Origin: JARRQJ01 sp963810615
GTDB lineage: Bacteria > Pseudomonadota > Gammaproteobacteria > DRLM01
Length of the DNA: 64,000 bases
NCBI GenBank assembly: GCA_963810615.1
Contig: CAWEOA010000008.1
Span: forward strand, 682,001 to 746,000
Reading direction: 5' to 3'
Shown: positions 42,710 to 51,912 of the stretch, piece after piece
Position numbering within the stretch: position 1 is the first letter of the stretch
Layout of the letters: each line of letters begins with the position of its first letter
Notes under the pieces: model-generated
What the model was told of the DNA's origin: nothing
What the model saw: the letters and a program-made list of their open reading frames with translations, nothing else
Databases searched by the model: none
Translations under genes and position numbers: made by a program

Positions 42710-44362
42710 CTATTTGCGCGCAGGACTCGCGGTAAAGGATTCGGGTCGCCAGGGATCATCGCCGGCCATAGCGCCGCTTGTCGCCTGTGCGCGAATCTTC
42801 GTGATGACGTCTCCTACGGCACGGCACAATGCAGCGTTGTCCGTGTCCTCGCCATTGCCGTAACAGAGCTGCTGCACGGCGCGGACGGTAGCGCGCAGTT
42901 GCTCGTCGCGGCCATGGTGGCGCTCCCAGGCGCTTAAGCCCTGTTCCAGGGTGCGGCTGCCGAAAGCGGTGAGCAGTTGCGCCTGCAAGGGGTGATGGAT
43001 CGCCGGTGGCGGTGGTACCCGCGCCGCCGGCGCATCATTGGTCGCCTCAGGAAGGCTTGTGCGCGGTCGCCTCCACAGCAGGATCATGGACACCAGCCAC
43101 AGCGCCGCGAACAGCAAGGTCGCGAGCTGCCACATGAGTGCATTGTCGCCGCCGCTTGTCGCAGATCCTTGCGTGGCGACGGTGGGCGTCGCGCGGCTTG
43201 AAGGTGTCGCCGTATCCGCAGCACCGCCGGGAACGGTAAAACGCGCGCCCGGTAATTCAGTCACCGCCAGGATGCCGCGTGCAGTATCGAAATAGGGGAT
43301 GCGCAGCGGCGGCAGCTGGAATGTCCCGCCGTCCTGCGGCAGGGCCGACAAGGTGTAGCTGACGACCGAGGTCAGACCGGCAGTGACGGTTTCGGTGTTG
43401 CGTTGTGCATGATCGCTGTAGACCTTGATATGGGCGGGCATGGCCGCCAGCGGCAAGGTGTCCGGCAGGGCGAAGCGGCTGAAGGGGCCGCGCAGCGTGA
43501 CGGTCCAGGTGCTGATGTTATTGATGGTCGGTGCGGGGCTGGGTGTGGTTTGGGTCAAGATGGGGGTGCCCACCGCGATATCTGCGCTGACGTCCTCAGG
43601 CAGGGCCTTCACCTCCACGCGTTGTTGCTGATGGGGCAGGCGCAATTTCCGGCCGTCCGCCGTGACGGCCCATACGTCGGGCAGATGAATCGTGAGCGTG
43701 CCGCTCTGCTTGGGAAACAAGGCCCAGGCGATGCGGGTCACGCCGTAAGCGACGCCGCGCACCGTTTCCTTGCGTTCGCTCTGCGGCAGGTCCTGGTGTT
43801 CCATGAGTTCGATCGCCATGGGTTCGGTCTCGATGTATTCGCCGATACTGGCGGTCTTGAGCTCAATGCGGTGATAGACGTCCAGCCATGCGACCACTTG
43901 CTGGCGTTGCCACACGCTTTGCGTGCTGACCCCGGCCTTGCTGAAGATCTCCGGCAAACTCCCCGCCGGTAAGGTGTGCGCCACGATGGTGATGGGGGCG
44001 GTGCTGAGTCCGTCGATCGTGAAGGCGGGGATGGTCAAACGTCCGGCGCGGCGGGGAAACAGATCGACGCTCAACGCCGAGGTGGAACGTCCCTGGCCTC
44101 GATAGATATTGTAGCGATTCTCCACATGGGGCGTGCCGATGTCGAACTCTTTGGTGAGTACGCTGAGGTCGACATTGGGCGATATCCCTTCGGCGCGCAG
44201 CCGGGTATCGCTGTTGACCAGGGACAGGGTCAACACCACATGTTCTTGCAGCAGCAGTTCCTTGCGATCGACGCTGGCGCTGAACTCGGCGGCCTGCGCC
44301 GCTGCGAGATTGAGCAACGCCAGAAGCGCGATGAGTACACATCCGAAATAGCGCGTTACCAT
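42710..44362 (-). CDS. batD: BatD family protein
   Basis: From ATG at 44362 (AAAGG upstream, seven-base overlap with batBC) the 550-residue protein has a signal peptide ending AAQAA, several immunoglobulin-like domains with the BatD start EFSASVDRKELLLQEHVVLTLSL split over two strands, and one transmembrane helix (about 418-438) followed by a cytoplasmic tail. BatD is the periplasmic partner of the BatA/BatB VWA proteins in MoxR-linked envelope complexes, first tied to aerotolerance in Bacteroides. It closes the Bat operon. Confidence 0.88.
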   Translation of the reverse strand: MVTRYFGCVLIALLALLNLAAAQAAEFSASVDRKELLLQEHVVLTLSLVNSDTRLRAEGISPNVDLSVLTKEFDIGTPHVENRYNIYRGQGRSTSALSVDLFPRRAGRLTIPAFTIDGLSTAPITIVAHTLPAGSLPEIFSKAGVSTQSVWQRQQVVAWLDVYHRIELKTASIGEYIETEPMAIELMEHQDLPQSERKETVRGVAYGVTRIAWALFPKQSGTLTIHLPDVWAVTADGRKLRLPHQQQRVEVKALPEDVSADIAVGTPILTQTTPSPAPTINNISTWTVTLRGPFSRFALPDTLPLAAMPAHIKVYSDHAQRNTETVTAGLTSVVSYTLSALPQDGGTFQLPPLRIPYFDTARGILAVTELPGARFTVPGGAADTATPSSRATPTVATQGSATSGGDNALMWQLATLLFAALWLVSMILLWRRPRTSLPEATNDAPAARVPPPPAIHHPLQAQLLTAFGSRTLEQGLSAWERHHGRDEQLRATVRAVQQLCYGNGEDTDNAALCRAVGDVITKIRAQATSGAMAGDDPWRPESFTASPARK

Positions 44363-46155
44363 GGTTTGCCTTTGATGATCATCACCTGGGGGCCGTAATC
44401 GTCCTGGCGAAAGCGGCGGCGCAGGAAGTCGGCGGAATTGTCCTGTAAAGATTCCAGCTCGGGTGAGCCGCTGCCCTGGTTCGTAGTGCTGCGCCACAGT
44501 GCCAGGGTTTGTTGCAGACGCTCATCATGGGTTTCGCGCGGCGGAGTCGTGTCGTTCGCGCCTAGACCCGATCGTAACCCAGCTTGTTGCCGGGGCGATT
44601 CATCACGAGCGGCATCGGGGGCGTTGCTGAGTGCGCTGCGATCATCGCCGCGCCGGCGGCGGTCCAATTGCTCGGCATCGGTGCTGCTGGGAGCGGGCGC
44701 GGGCAGCAGTGATTGTTTTGCGTCTTTGCGCGCTTGTTCGCCGCGGTCGGCATCGAGGAATTGATTGACCAGGCTGAGATTGAGCGCCGCCTTGTCGAGA
44801 GTGGGTTGCAGGCGCAGCGCCGCTTGATAGCTGTCGCTGGCCGCCTTGAAGCGATGCAATTGCGCCAGGGTGTTGCCGGCATCGTAGAGGGCGCGGGCCT
44901 TTTGTCCGCCGTCATCGGCGTGTTGTACTGCATCTTGAAAAGCGGCGAGGGCGGTTTTCCAATCCTGCAGGCGATAGGCGGCCGCGCCTGCACCCATGCG
45001 GCCGTTGTAAGTTTCCATCTTGCCGTACAGAGATTGCGCCCGGCCATAGTGCCCGTGCTGCAGGGCTTCGTAGGCGCGTTGTTCGTTCCAGCTTGCGGCA
45101 TCGCCGGGTGTAGGCCAGATCAATAACAGGGGTAACAGCAGCGGCAGGAACAATACTGCTACCGCCTCGCGGCGGCGTGCGCCGTTCCACAGGAACAACA
45201 GCAGGCTCACGCCCAGCAGCCAGGGATAGATCGCGATGCCTTGCAGCAGCGGCTGCGATGCGGCGTGCGCCGCCACGCGGGTGCGCTCGTGTAATTGTGC
45301 CAGTAGTGCCCGCCACTCGCCGTCGTCATCCTGCAAATCGAAGTAAGCGCCTTGGCCGGTCCTGGCCAGGGTTTGTAAACCGCTGCGATCTAGCCGTGAG
45401 ATTACCGCCTGACCTTGATAGCGGATGAAGTGACCGTCGCTGTCCGGTACCGGGCCGCCGGCGTCCGTGCCCACGCCGATCACGTATAGCGGAATATGCT
45501 GTTTCCCCAGTTGGCGCGCCGCGGTCAGGGTGTCGGGATCGTGAAACTCGCCGTCACTGAGCAGCACCACGGCGCGGCTGTGTTCGGCGCTGCTGCTCAA
45601 CAATTGTCCCGCCACTTCCAGGGCCCGCGCCAGGTTGGAGCCGGGCAGGGCGGTGAGACCGGGGTCGAGCAGATCGATGAAGCGCAGAAAGGCATCGTAG
45701 TCGGTAGTGAGCGGCACCAGGCGGTAGGCATTGGCGGAGAAGGCCACCAGGCCGACACGATCATTGCCCAGCAGTTTGGTGAAGTCGTGTAATTCCCGCT
45801 TGGTCCGCGCCAGGCGGTTGGGAGTGATATCGGCGGTGGCCATGGACGGCGAGATGTCCACGATCACCGCGATATCGGCGCCGCGTTGTTGCGCTTGCTT
45901 AGGCTGTTGCGGTTGCCAGTACGGACCGGCGGCGGCCAGCGCCGCCAAGGTCCAGGCGACGAATAGAGCGACGGAACGCATGGGACGTTGTGTCGCGCCG
46001 CTCAGTAATCTTGGCAGCAGGGGCGGGTCGGCGAAGTCGGTGAGTTTATCGTGAGGCGGACGGCGTTTACGCCAGGCCAGGGCCAGCCAGGGGATGAGCG
46101 CCAGCAATAGCCATGAAGGCTCGCTCCAGTGCAGATGACTCAGCCAGGCGTTCAC
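44356..46155 (-). CDS. BatB-BatC fusion: VWA domain with C-terminal TPR
   Basis: From GTG at 46155 (GTGA overlap with batA) the 599-residue protein has two N-terminal helices, a VWA domain (about 62-270) with the DISPSM metal-adhesion motif near 88, another helix pair near 285-340, and TPR repeats (about 355-480; YDAGNTLAQLHRFKAASDSYQ). A polar Arg/Asp/Gln-rich tail follows. This BatB-plus-BatC fusion is common in proteobacteria. It is an inner-membrane scaffold working with BatA, BatD and the MoxR ATPase. Confidence 0.88.
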   Translation of the reverse strand: MNAWLSHLHWSEPSWLLLALIPWLALAWRKRRPPHDKLTDFADPPLLPRLLSGATQRPMRSVALFVAWTLAALAAAGPYWQPQQPKQAQQRGADIAVIVDISPSMATADITPNRLARTKRELHDFTKLLGNDRVGLVAFSANAYRLVPLTTDYDAFLRFIDLLDPGLTALPGSNLARALEVAGQLLSSSAEHSRAVVLLSDGEFHDPDTLTAARQLGKQHIPLYVIGVGTDAGGPVPDSDGHFIRYQGQAVISRLDRSGLQTLARTGQGAYFDLQDDDGEWRALLAQLHERTRVAAHAASQPLLQGIAIYPWLLGVSLLLFLWNGARRREAVAVLFLPLLLPLLLIWPTPGDAASWNEQRAYEALQHGHYGRAQSLYGKMETYNGRMGAGAAAYRLQDWKTALAAFQDAVQHADDGGQKARALYDAGNTLAQLHRFKAASDSYQAALRLQPTLDKAALNLSLVNQFLDADRGEQARKDAKQSLLPAPAPSSTDAEQLDRRRRGDDRSALSNAPDAARDESPRQQAGLRSGLGANDTTPPRETHDERLQQTLALWRSTTNQGSGSPELESLQDNSADFLRRRFRQDDYGPQVMIIKGKPW

Positions 46156-47135
46156 GGTAATACCTCGCGTGTACCGCGGCGCTGGGCGAACAACAACAGT
46201 ATCAGGCCGAGAAGCAAGGGCAGCCAATACCAGTCGTCATGCTCGCCGATATTCTGCAAATGAATATCCACGGTCTCCAGTTTGTCGATATCGGCGAGGA
46301 TGGCCTTGGCATCGTCGCTGTGCTTTACGCGGTAATAACGGCCGCCGGTCTCGGTGGCGATTTGCTGCAGCAGGGTTTCGTCCAGGGGCAGTTCGGAGGC
46401 GATGGTGCCGCCGCTGGGCCCGCCGGGATAGGCGACGATACCCGAGCCGCCGATGCCCACCGTGTAGATGCGTACCTTGTATTGCTTGGCCAGTTCCAGG
46501 GCGTCGGCGGGGGAGAACTGGCCGGCGGTGTTGGTGCCGTCGGTGAACAGGAACAACACCCGCGACTGCTGCGGCCGGTCGCGCAGGCGTTTCACCGCCA
46601 GCGCCATGGCATCGCCGAGGGCGGTGCGCTCGCCGGCAATGCCATTCTTGATGTCCTGCAGCAGGCTGCGCACCAGGGCGAGGTCGTGGGTGACCGGCGT
46701 GAGGGTGAAGGCATCATCGCCGAACACGATGAGACCGGCGCGATCACCCGGACGTTGCGCGAGCAGGCGATCGACGATGGCCTTTACCATGTCGAGGCGG
46801 TTGACGCGCCGGCCGTCGACGACGAAATCCTCGGCGCGCATAGAACCCGATACGTCGATGGCGAACATCAGATCGCGACCGGGATAATCATCGGGATGCA
46901 CGATCACCCACTGCGGCCGCGCCAGGGCCAGGATCAACAGCATGCAGCCCGCCAGCCACAACCACGGCAGGCGCCGCGCGCGGATCGGCAATTCCGCCGC
47001 CAGTTGCGCCAGCAGTTGCGCATGGGGATGAAATACGGCGGGCCGGCGGCGCGGCGCTCGGCGGCGCAGCCAGCGCCATACCAGCACCGGCAGCGGCAGG
47101 GCCAGTAACCACCAGAGGGAGGCGAACGCGAACAT
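46152..47135 (-). CDS. batA: BatA family VWA-domain protein
   Basis: The 327-residue inner-membrane protein has an N-terminal helix (about 4-20), a second near 56-72, a VWA domain with DVSGS at 94-98 and the downstream Thr and Asp (PGDRAGLIVFGDDAF; LFLFTDGTNTAG) of a full metal-ion-dependent adhesion site, and a C-terminal helix (about 302-318). BatA proteins are thought to bind partners delivered by MoxR. It is coupled to the fused batBC by GTGA and lies three bases after the DUF4381 gene. Confidence 0.9.
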   Translation of the reverse strand: MFAFASLWWLLALPLPVLVWRWLRRRAPRRRPAVFHPHAQLLAQLAAELPIRARRLPWLWLAGCMLLILALARPQWVIVHPDDYPGRDLMFAIDVSGSMRAEDFVVDGRRVNRLDMVKAIVDRLLAQRPGDRAGLIVFGDDAFTLTPVTHDLALVRSLLQDIKNGIAGERTALGDAMALAVKRLRDRPQQSRVLFLFTDGTNTAGQFSPADALELAKQYKVRIYTVGIGGSGIVAYPGGPSGGTIASELPLDETLLQQIATETGGRYYRVKHSDDAKAILADIDKLETVDIHLQNIGEHDDWYWLPLLLGLILLLFAQRRGTREVLP

Positions 47136-47138
47136 GGT

Positions 47139-47600
47139 TCAGCGCGCCTGCCGTTGCGCAGCGGCGAGCCAGCTTGCGGCACGTTCGAAACATTGGGATG
47201 ACAAGCTTAATTCCGCCTGATTGCGATAACGCAGAGCATGCAGTTCCTCCAGGGTTTCCCGCCACGAGGTGTCATCCTCAACCGTGCTTGGACGGTCTTG
47301 AGTGTTGAGTTGTGGTAATGCCAACCCCAGGCGCAACAGCGTCGTCAGACGATAGGCCGCTTCGCGATCGCTGATGGTGTGCGATTGCCATGCGCTGCGC
47401 AGGGCAGCGAGCCGCCGCCGCGCCTCGCGGGCGGGCAAGTTTAGCCGCTGTGAATGACGTTTTTTCCACAACCACACTAAGACTGCCGCGGCCACTATAC
47501 AGACGATGCCGACAAGGACTAGCAGCATCCAGTCCGGACCACCGGGGGCCGGCGGCGGCAGGATATCGGCGAGTTGTGATAAGGCGACGCCTTCTTTCAT
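47139..47600 (-). CDS. DUF4381 membrane protein of the Bat operon
   Basis: The 153-residue protein has LADILPPPAPGGPDW near the start, one transmembrane helix (about 25-45) and a cytoplasmic helical domain (about 55-150), as in DUF4381 proteins always found between DUF58 and BatA in proteobacterial Bat operons. Its function is unknown but it is probably a structural member of the complex. Confidence 0.85.
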   Translation of the reverse strand: MKEGVALSQLADILPPPAPGGPDWMLLVLVGIVCIVAAAVLVWLWKKRHSQRLNLPAREARRRLAALRSAWQSHTISDREAAYRLTTLLRLGLALPQLNTQDRPSTVEDDTSWRETLEELHALRYRNQAELSLSSQCFERAASWLAAAQRQAR

Positions 47601-47640
47601 AAGCAGTCCGCGAATATTCCGTCAAGGAACTTCAGGAAAA

Positions 47641-47760
47641 TTGTCCCTTCCCCCCTCAGGGGGAAGGACAGGATGGGGGTGGTGTTTACCTGGCATTATA
47701 AATTCCATGACGTATCTTATACCCCATCCCCACCCCTCCCCCCCTTGAAGGGGAGGGAGT
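47641..47760. repeat. Dispersed C-rich palindromic repeat
   Basis: CCTTCCCCC (47646-47654) pairs with GGGGGAAGG (47659-47667), and a second CTCCCC/GGGGAG pair lies at 47730-47758. Related words occur at 36570-36605, 50648-50768 and 51680-51805; all lie between genes. Confidence 0.6.
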
Positions 47761-47797
47761 ATGAATCGGCATTCCTTTAATGAACGCGTCAGTGCAT

Positions 47798-48694
47798 TCA
47801 TAACAATTGATCCAGACGGCTCACTACATCGTCGTTCGTATGGATGCGGACCACGCCGACCCCGGCGCCGAGCAGCTTGCGCTGCAGTACCGCAGTGCGC
47901 TCCGCCATCATCGCGGCGTAGCGTTCGCGCAGGCGGGGATCGTCGGTATCCACCACATACAGTTTACCGTCAGGTGCGCGGAACCGCGTCCTGCCGATGG
48001 CGATGAGCTGTTCCTCGGCGGGATCGACGATATGGACCGCAGTGAGCTCGCAGCGTTCGGCGAGATGGCGCAACACCAAGAGCTGGCGTTCATCGAAATG
48101 CTGAAAGTCGCTGATCAGATAAATGCTGCTGCCCCGTTCCACGCCGCGATCCAGTCTTTCCAAAGAGGCGAGTTCGAAGTGCGATGACTGTGTCGCCGTC
48201 AGCGGCGCGACGGCCGCGCGCAACAGATGCAAGGCGCCGTCCAGGGTACGGGTGGCGGGAAAATCCTGTTCGCCGTCACCGTTCAACACCAGACCCGCCA
48301 CCCGCTCCTGGCGCGCCACGGCGGAGAAGGCCAGCAAGGCCGCCACCCGCGCCGCGGTAGCCGCCTTGATCTCGCGGCGGGTGCCGAAGGCCATGGTAGG
48401 TCCGCGATCGATGACGATGTACATCAATCGTTGCCGCTCCTCTCGAAACACCTTGGTGATAGGCCGCCCGCTGCGCGCCGTGGCGCGCCATTCCATGTGC
48501 CGCACGTCGTCGCCCGCCTGGTAGGCGCGCAGGTCTTCCAGTTCCATGCCGCGACCGCGAAACAGCGACACCACCGGCCCGGTGAAACGACTCGCCACTG
48601 GCCGCCTCTGCCGCGCCTGAAACTGCAGGGTTTGGCGTTGCAGGTTTTCCAGCTCGGCGATGGAGAGTAGTGGATCGTTCATGGTTTGAGTCAT
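47798..48694 (-). CDS. DUF58 domain protein of the MoxR/Bat operon
   Basis: The 298-residue cytosolic protein carries the DUF58 signature LRAYQAGDDVRHMEWRATARSGRP near residues 55-78 (split here over the loop) and a VWA-like fold with VIDRGPTMAFG near 95. DUF58 proteins are invariant partners of MoxR ATPases. Start could be 48694 or the in-frame ATG at 48682. The gene is normally next to moxR; here a foreign-looking gene and repeats intervene. Confidence 0.88.
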   Translation of the reverse strand: MTQTMNDPLLSIAELENLQRQTLQFQARQRRPVASRFTGPVVSLFRGRGMELEDLRAYQAGDDVRHMEWRATARSGRPITKVFREERQRLMYIVIDRGPTMAFGTRREIKAATAARVAALLAFSAVARQERVAGLVLNGDGEQDFPATRTLDGALHLLRAAVAPLTATQSSHFELASLERLDRGVERGSSIYLISDFQHFDERQLLVLRHLAERCELTAVHIVDPAEEQLIAIGRTRFRAPDGKLYVVDTDDPRLRERYAAMMAERTAVLQRKLLGAGVGVVRIHTNDDVVSRLDQLL

Positions 48695-48709
48695 ACGCTA
48701 CTTACTATT

Positions 48710-48776
48710 CAGCTATCAGCTATCAGCTATCAGCTATCAGCTATCAGCTATCAGCTATCAGCTATCAGCTATCAGC
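48710..48776. repeat. Heptanucleotide tandem repeat
   Basis: The unit CAGCTAT is repeated about 9.5 times without error just upstream of the DUF58 gene. A seven-base unit is slippage-prone, so copy number may vary between isolates and alter the distance between signals here. Confidence 0.92.
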
Positions 48777-48838
48777 ATTTAGCATTTAGCAGTCAGAATA
48801 AAACTATGTAACCCGGGCTTTACTTCGTTTACCTCAGG

Positions 48839-49345
48839 CTATGAGTTCTGTGTTCTCATTGCGAGTGCTTCTGCGAGAAAGCCCAATAATCGGGCGTCGT
48901 TAAGTTCATTAGTGAGTATAGTCAATTCCTCCGAAAGGGCATTCAACTCTTCAATGGTGGGAAGCGACTTCCAGTTGTGGTCATTAGTGCGCATTAAAGG
49001 TTCTCCATCCAATTCACGAGCCCAAATATTATGGATGAGTTCATTCCGTCTTTTTGTGGCGCGACTACAACGTTCTAATAAGGCTTGTAGTTTAATAAGC
49101 GCTTTCCCTTCGCCCAATTTTAATCTTGCAAGTTTTCTAATGCGCCTTCGTAGTCCGCTTGAGCTTTCAAATTCTGTTGCGTCCAATGCCTCTTGGACGC
49201 TGACGTCACTTAATGTCTTTATTGTCATACGAAGGATGTGATCAAGATGTGCATGTCGAAGAGCTATAATTCCCAGCGATCCTAAGAGTCCAGGGTCTTC
49301 CGGAATATAAAAACTGATCATACGAGAATTGTTTGAATCCGCCAT
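48839..49345 (-). CDS. HEPN-like hypothetical protein inserted in the Bat operon
   Basis: The 168-residue helical protein contains RRNELIH near residue 98, an R-x4-H pattern like the catalytic motif of HEPN ribonucleases, within two long helices. It has no relation to MoxR/Bat functions, has lower GC than its neighbours, and is bordered by AGCTATC-type repeats (48710-48776 and near 49395-49425). It may be a defence-type or toxin-like insertion. HEPN assignment rests on the short motif and helical context and is tentative. Confidence 0.5.
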   Translation of the reverse strand: MADSNNSRMISFYIPEDPGLLGSLGIIALRHAHLDHILRMTIKTLSDVSVQEALDATEFESSSGLRRRIRKLARLKLGEGKALIKLQALLERCSRATKRRNELIHNIWARELDGEPLMRTNDHNWKSLPTIEELNALSEELTILTNELNDARLLGFLAEALAMRTQNS

Positions 49346-49423
49346 CAGATTGAACTCCAGAAATACTCTTGGCCAGCACTTGCTGTTAAAGCTAATCGCT
49401 GACAGCTAATAGCTGAAAGCTAT

Positions 49424-50398
49424 TTACGGAATCGGCACCCTCTCCACTATCCGCGCCACCGCCTCCGCCGGCTTCACGCCTTCGGCGCGCGCCGCGAAAC
49501 TCATGCCGATGCGATGGTTGAGCACGTCGGCGGCGACGTCGAGGATGTCCGCCGGTTCGACGAAATCGCGTTCGGCGAGGTAGGCGCGGGCGCGGGCACA
49601 GCGCGCCAGCGCTAAAGTCGCGCGCGGCGAGGCGCCGCGGGCCAGCCAGGCGTGGAGTTCATCGTCCCAGCGCTGCGGGTCGCGGCTAGCGCCCACCAGG
49701 GTGACGATGTAGCGCTCCAGCATCGGGTCTATATATATGTGGTTCACGGCTTGGCGCGCCGCCAGGATTTCTTCGGCCTTGAGCGCCGCTTGTGTGGGAA
49801 CGGCGTTGTCGCCGCGCAGGCGCGCGGTATCGCGCTGGAGGATCTCCAATTCGTCATCGGGGTTGGGATAGTCCAGTTCCACCTTCATGATGAAGCGGTC
49901 GAGCTGTGCCTCGGGCAGGGGGTAGGTGCCTTCCTGTTCGATGGGGTTTTGGGTGGCCATCACCAGAAAGATGTCCGACAGCTTGCGGGTGGTGCCGGTC
50001 ACGGTGATCTGGTGTTCCTGCATGGCCTCCAGTAGGGCGCTTTGCACCTTGGGCGGGGCGCGGTTGATTTCATCGGCGAGGATGATCTCGTGGAACAGCG
50101 GGCCTTCGATGAAACGGAAGTGGCCGTCGGCGGGGACGAAGATATCGGTGCCGGTGATGTCGCCGGGGATCATGTCCGGGGTGAACTGGATGCGTTGAAA
50201 GCGCAGCGCCATGCCTTCGGCCAGGGTGCGTACCGCGGTGGTCTTGGCCAGGCCGGGTACGCCTTCCACCAATAGATGTCCCTCGGTGAGGATGGTGATG
50301 AGCAAGCGCTCCACCAGCTTTTGCTGGCCGACGATGGTGCGTTGCAGATGAGTCTTGAGGGCGGCGATGGGGTGGCGGTGGCTGCTGGTCTGTTGCAT
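49424..50398 (-). CDS. MoxR family AAA+ ATPase
   Basis: The 324-residue protein has Walker A GVPGLAKT at 46-53, Walker B with ILADEINRAPP at 106-116, sensor 1 ATQNP near 152, and an arginine-finger/sensor 2 region (GASPRATLAL near 258). MoxR ATPases act as chaperones that load or remodel VWA-domain proteins, here BatA/BatBC with DUF58. It is the first gene of the operon in the usual order. Confidence 0.93.
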   Translation of the reverse strand: MQQTSSHRHPIAALKTHLQRTIVGQQKLVERLLITILTEGHLLVEGVPGLAKTTAVRTLAEGMALRFQRIQFTPDMIPGDITGTDIFVPADGHFRFIEGPLFHEIILADEINRAPPKVQSALLEAMQEHQITVTGTTRKLSDIFLVMATQNPIEQEGTYPLPEAQLDRFIMKVELDYPNPDDELEILQRDTARLRGDNAVPTQAALKAEEILAARQAVNHIYIDPMLERYIVTLVGASRDPQRWDDELHAWLARGASPRATLALARCARARAYLAERDFVEPADILDVAADVLNHRIGMSFAARAEGVKPAEAVARIVERVPIP

Positions 50399-50797
50399 CG
50401 TAAGTGTTGCTGGCGATTAGAAATAGTGGCGGTTATCATAGCGCATTCTGTGGTTTGAAATCCGGTGTAGCGGAAGGGAAATTATGCGGGAGTTCGATAG
50501 GGACGGTGTATCCACGTGATGAGCCGTGGCTACCGCAATGCTGTGAGCGATGTCTAGTTAGCGGTTTTCGGTTGCAGTTAGCCGCGCCTCGAGAGGTACA
50601 TTCCCAAGCGCGGACAGTTATTTCGGATAGAAATGTTCGGGAAGAACGTCCCTTCTCCTTTTGGGACCTCGGTGCCCGAATGGGTAGAAGGACAGGATGA
50701 GGGGATAAACGATCAAAGTATTGTTTTTAACTCCCCTCACCCCAGCCCTCTCCCTGGGGGGAAGGGCGCTATGACATGGCGGTAGTTAGGAGAGTGA
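50399..50797. other. Intergenic, 399 bases, with a dispersed repeat
   Basis: Lies between the divergent moxR and SUMF1-like genes. Positions 50648-50768 carry the CCCTCACCCCAGCCCTCT-type repeat with GGGG-rich partners. No promoter could be assigned with confidence. Confidence 0.45.
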
Positions 50798-51610
50798 ATG
50801 AATCAACAACGTATGGGTGGGCTTCACATCGTCATCCCGGTGGTAGTGGTGATCGTGGTGGCGGTGATTCTGGCGGTATTGCCCGACGTGCGGCGGGAGA
50901 ATCCCACCGCCTCGAATTCGCCGGTCATCACCAATTCCATCGGCATGAAACTGGTGGCAATTCCCGGCGGGAGTTTTCTCATGGGCGGCGACCCTAAGGA
51001 CGGCATCGCCGACGAGCTGCCACCCCATATCGTGAAGGTGGCGCCGTTTTATCTCGGCCAGTACGAGGTCACCCAGGCGCAGTGGCAGGCGGTGATGGGC
51101 GACAATCCCAGTACCTATAAGCATCCGCAGCGGCCGGTGGATCAGGTGACCTGGCTGGAGGTGCAGTCCTTTATCGAGAGATTGAACCGCAGGGAAGGCA
51201 CCTCTTTATATCGCCTGCCCTCCGAGGCGGAATGGGAATACGCTGCCCGCGCCGGCACTACCGGCAAATGGTTTTTCGGGGACGACGAGCAGGCGCTGGA
51301 TCGCTTTGCCTGGTTCGGCCAGCAGGGCGATATAGGGACCCGCCCCGTGGGTCGCGGCGAGGCCAATCCCTGGGGGTTGTTCGATATGTACGGCAATGTC
51401 TGGGAATGGGTGGCGGACTGCTGGCATGACAATTATAAAAATGCGCCTCAGGACGGTGCGATCTGGAGCGGCGGCGATTGCAGCCGGCGTATGTTGCGCG
51501 GCGGCGCCTGGAACAGTCCGGCCGAGTATGTGCGCTCGGCGGTGCGCGGCAGTACGCCACCGGAAATGAACGATCCCAGCAACGGTTTCCGCATTGCCCG
51601 GAGTCGCTGA
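50798..51610 (+). CDS. SUMF1/FGE-sulfatase-like domain protein, membrane-anchored
   Basis: The 270-residue protein has one N-terminal helix (about 9-28) and a SUMF1-type domain with FYLGQYEVTQAQWQAVMG near 85, YRLPSEAEWEYAARAG near 138 and GNVWEWVADCWHDNY near 193. It ends in the usual SNGFRIARSR. The paired active-site cysteines of true formylglycine-generating enzymes are not in the expected place, so it is probably a non-FGE member (binding or other role). GGAG upstream of the ATG supports the start. No sulfatase gene is nearby. Confidence 0.85.
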   Translation: MNQQRMGGLHIVIPVVVVIVVAVILAVLPDVRRENPTASNSPVITNSIGMKLVAIPGGSFLMGGDPKDGIADELPPHIVKVAPFYLGQYEVTQAQWQAVMGDNPSTYKHPQRPVDQVTWLEVQSFIERLNRREGTSLYRLPSEAEWEYAARAGTTGKWFFGDDEQALDRFAWFGQQGDIGTRPVGRGEANPWGLFDMYGNVWEWVADCWHDNYKNAPQDGAIWSGGDCSRRMLRGGAWNSPAEYVRSAVRGSTPPEMNDPSNGFRIARSR

Positions 51611-51912
51611 GGGCTTGTTGTTTAGAACTCACTCCACCGTGGCGGGATGAGGGGCTAATAAATAGTAAGCCATCGTATTATTGATCCCTTCACCCCCGCT
51701 ATTCCCGCCGGGGTGCACTAGAACCACGTGCACCCGTTCGGAGGTGAAAAGGTCCGCTGGACCTTTTCCTTTTTCCGCCTCACCTCCTGAGGGAGAGGGG
51801 GTTTTCATTCAGTCGCTAAGTCAGTGAAATAACAGCTACTCGAAGACGGGACAGGTCCGGGGCAACTTGCTATACTCACCCGCTATTTTGCGCCAAGAAG
51901 GCCCACGCGGGG
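51611..51912. other. Intergenic, 302 bases upstream of the ccm operon
   Basis: Contains C/G-rich dispersed repeat sequence at 51680-51805, including a GTGCA...TGCAC pair, and a probable promoter at 51868-51876. Confidence 0.45.
51868..51876 (+). promoter_or_regulatory. Extended -10 promoter element for the ccm operon
   Basis: TGC followed by TATACT (51871-51876) matches an extended -10 (TGnTATAAT-like) 36 bases before the ccmA start. No strong -35 is seen, which is usual for this type. Confidence 0.45.

Noticed and set aside
48710..48776. CRISPR array
   Set aside because: The repeat is a seven-base tandem unit with no spacers.
50798..51610. True formylglycine-generating enzyme
   Set aside because: The fold is present but the paired catalytic Cys positions are not, and no sulfatase is nearby.
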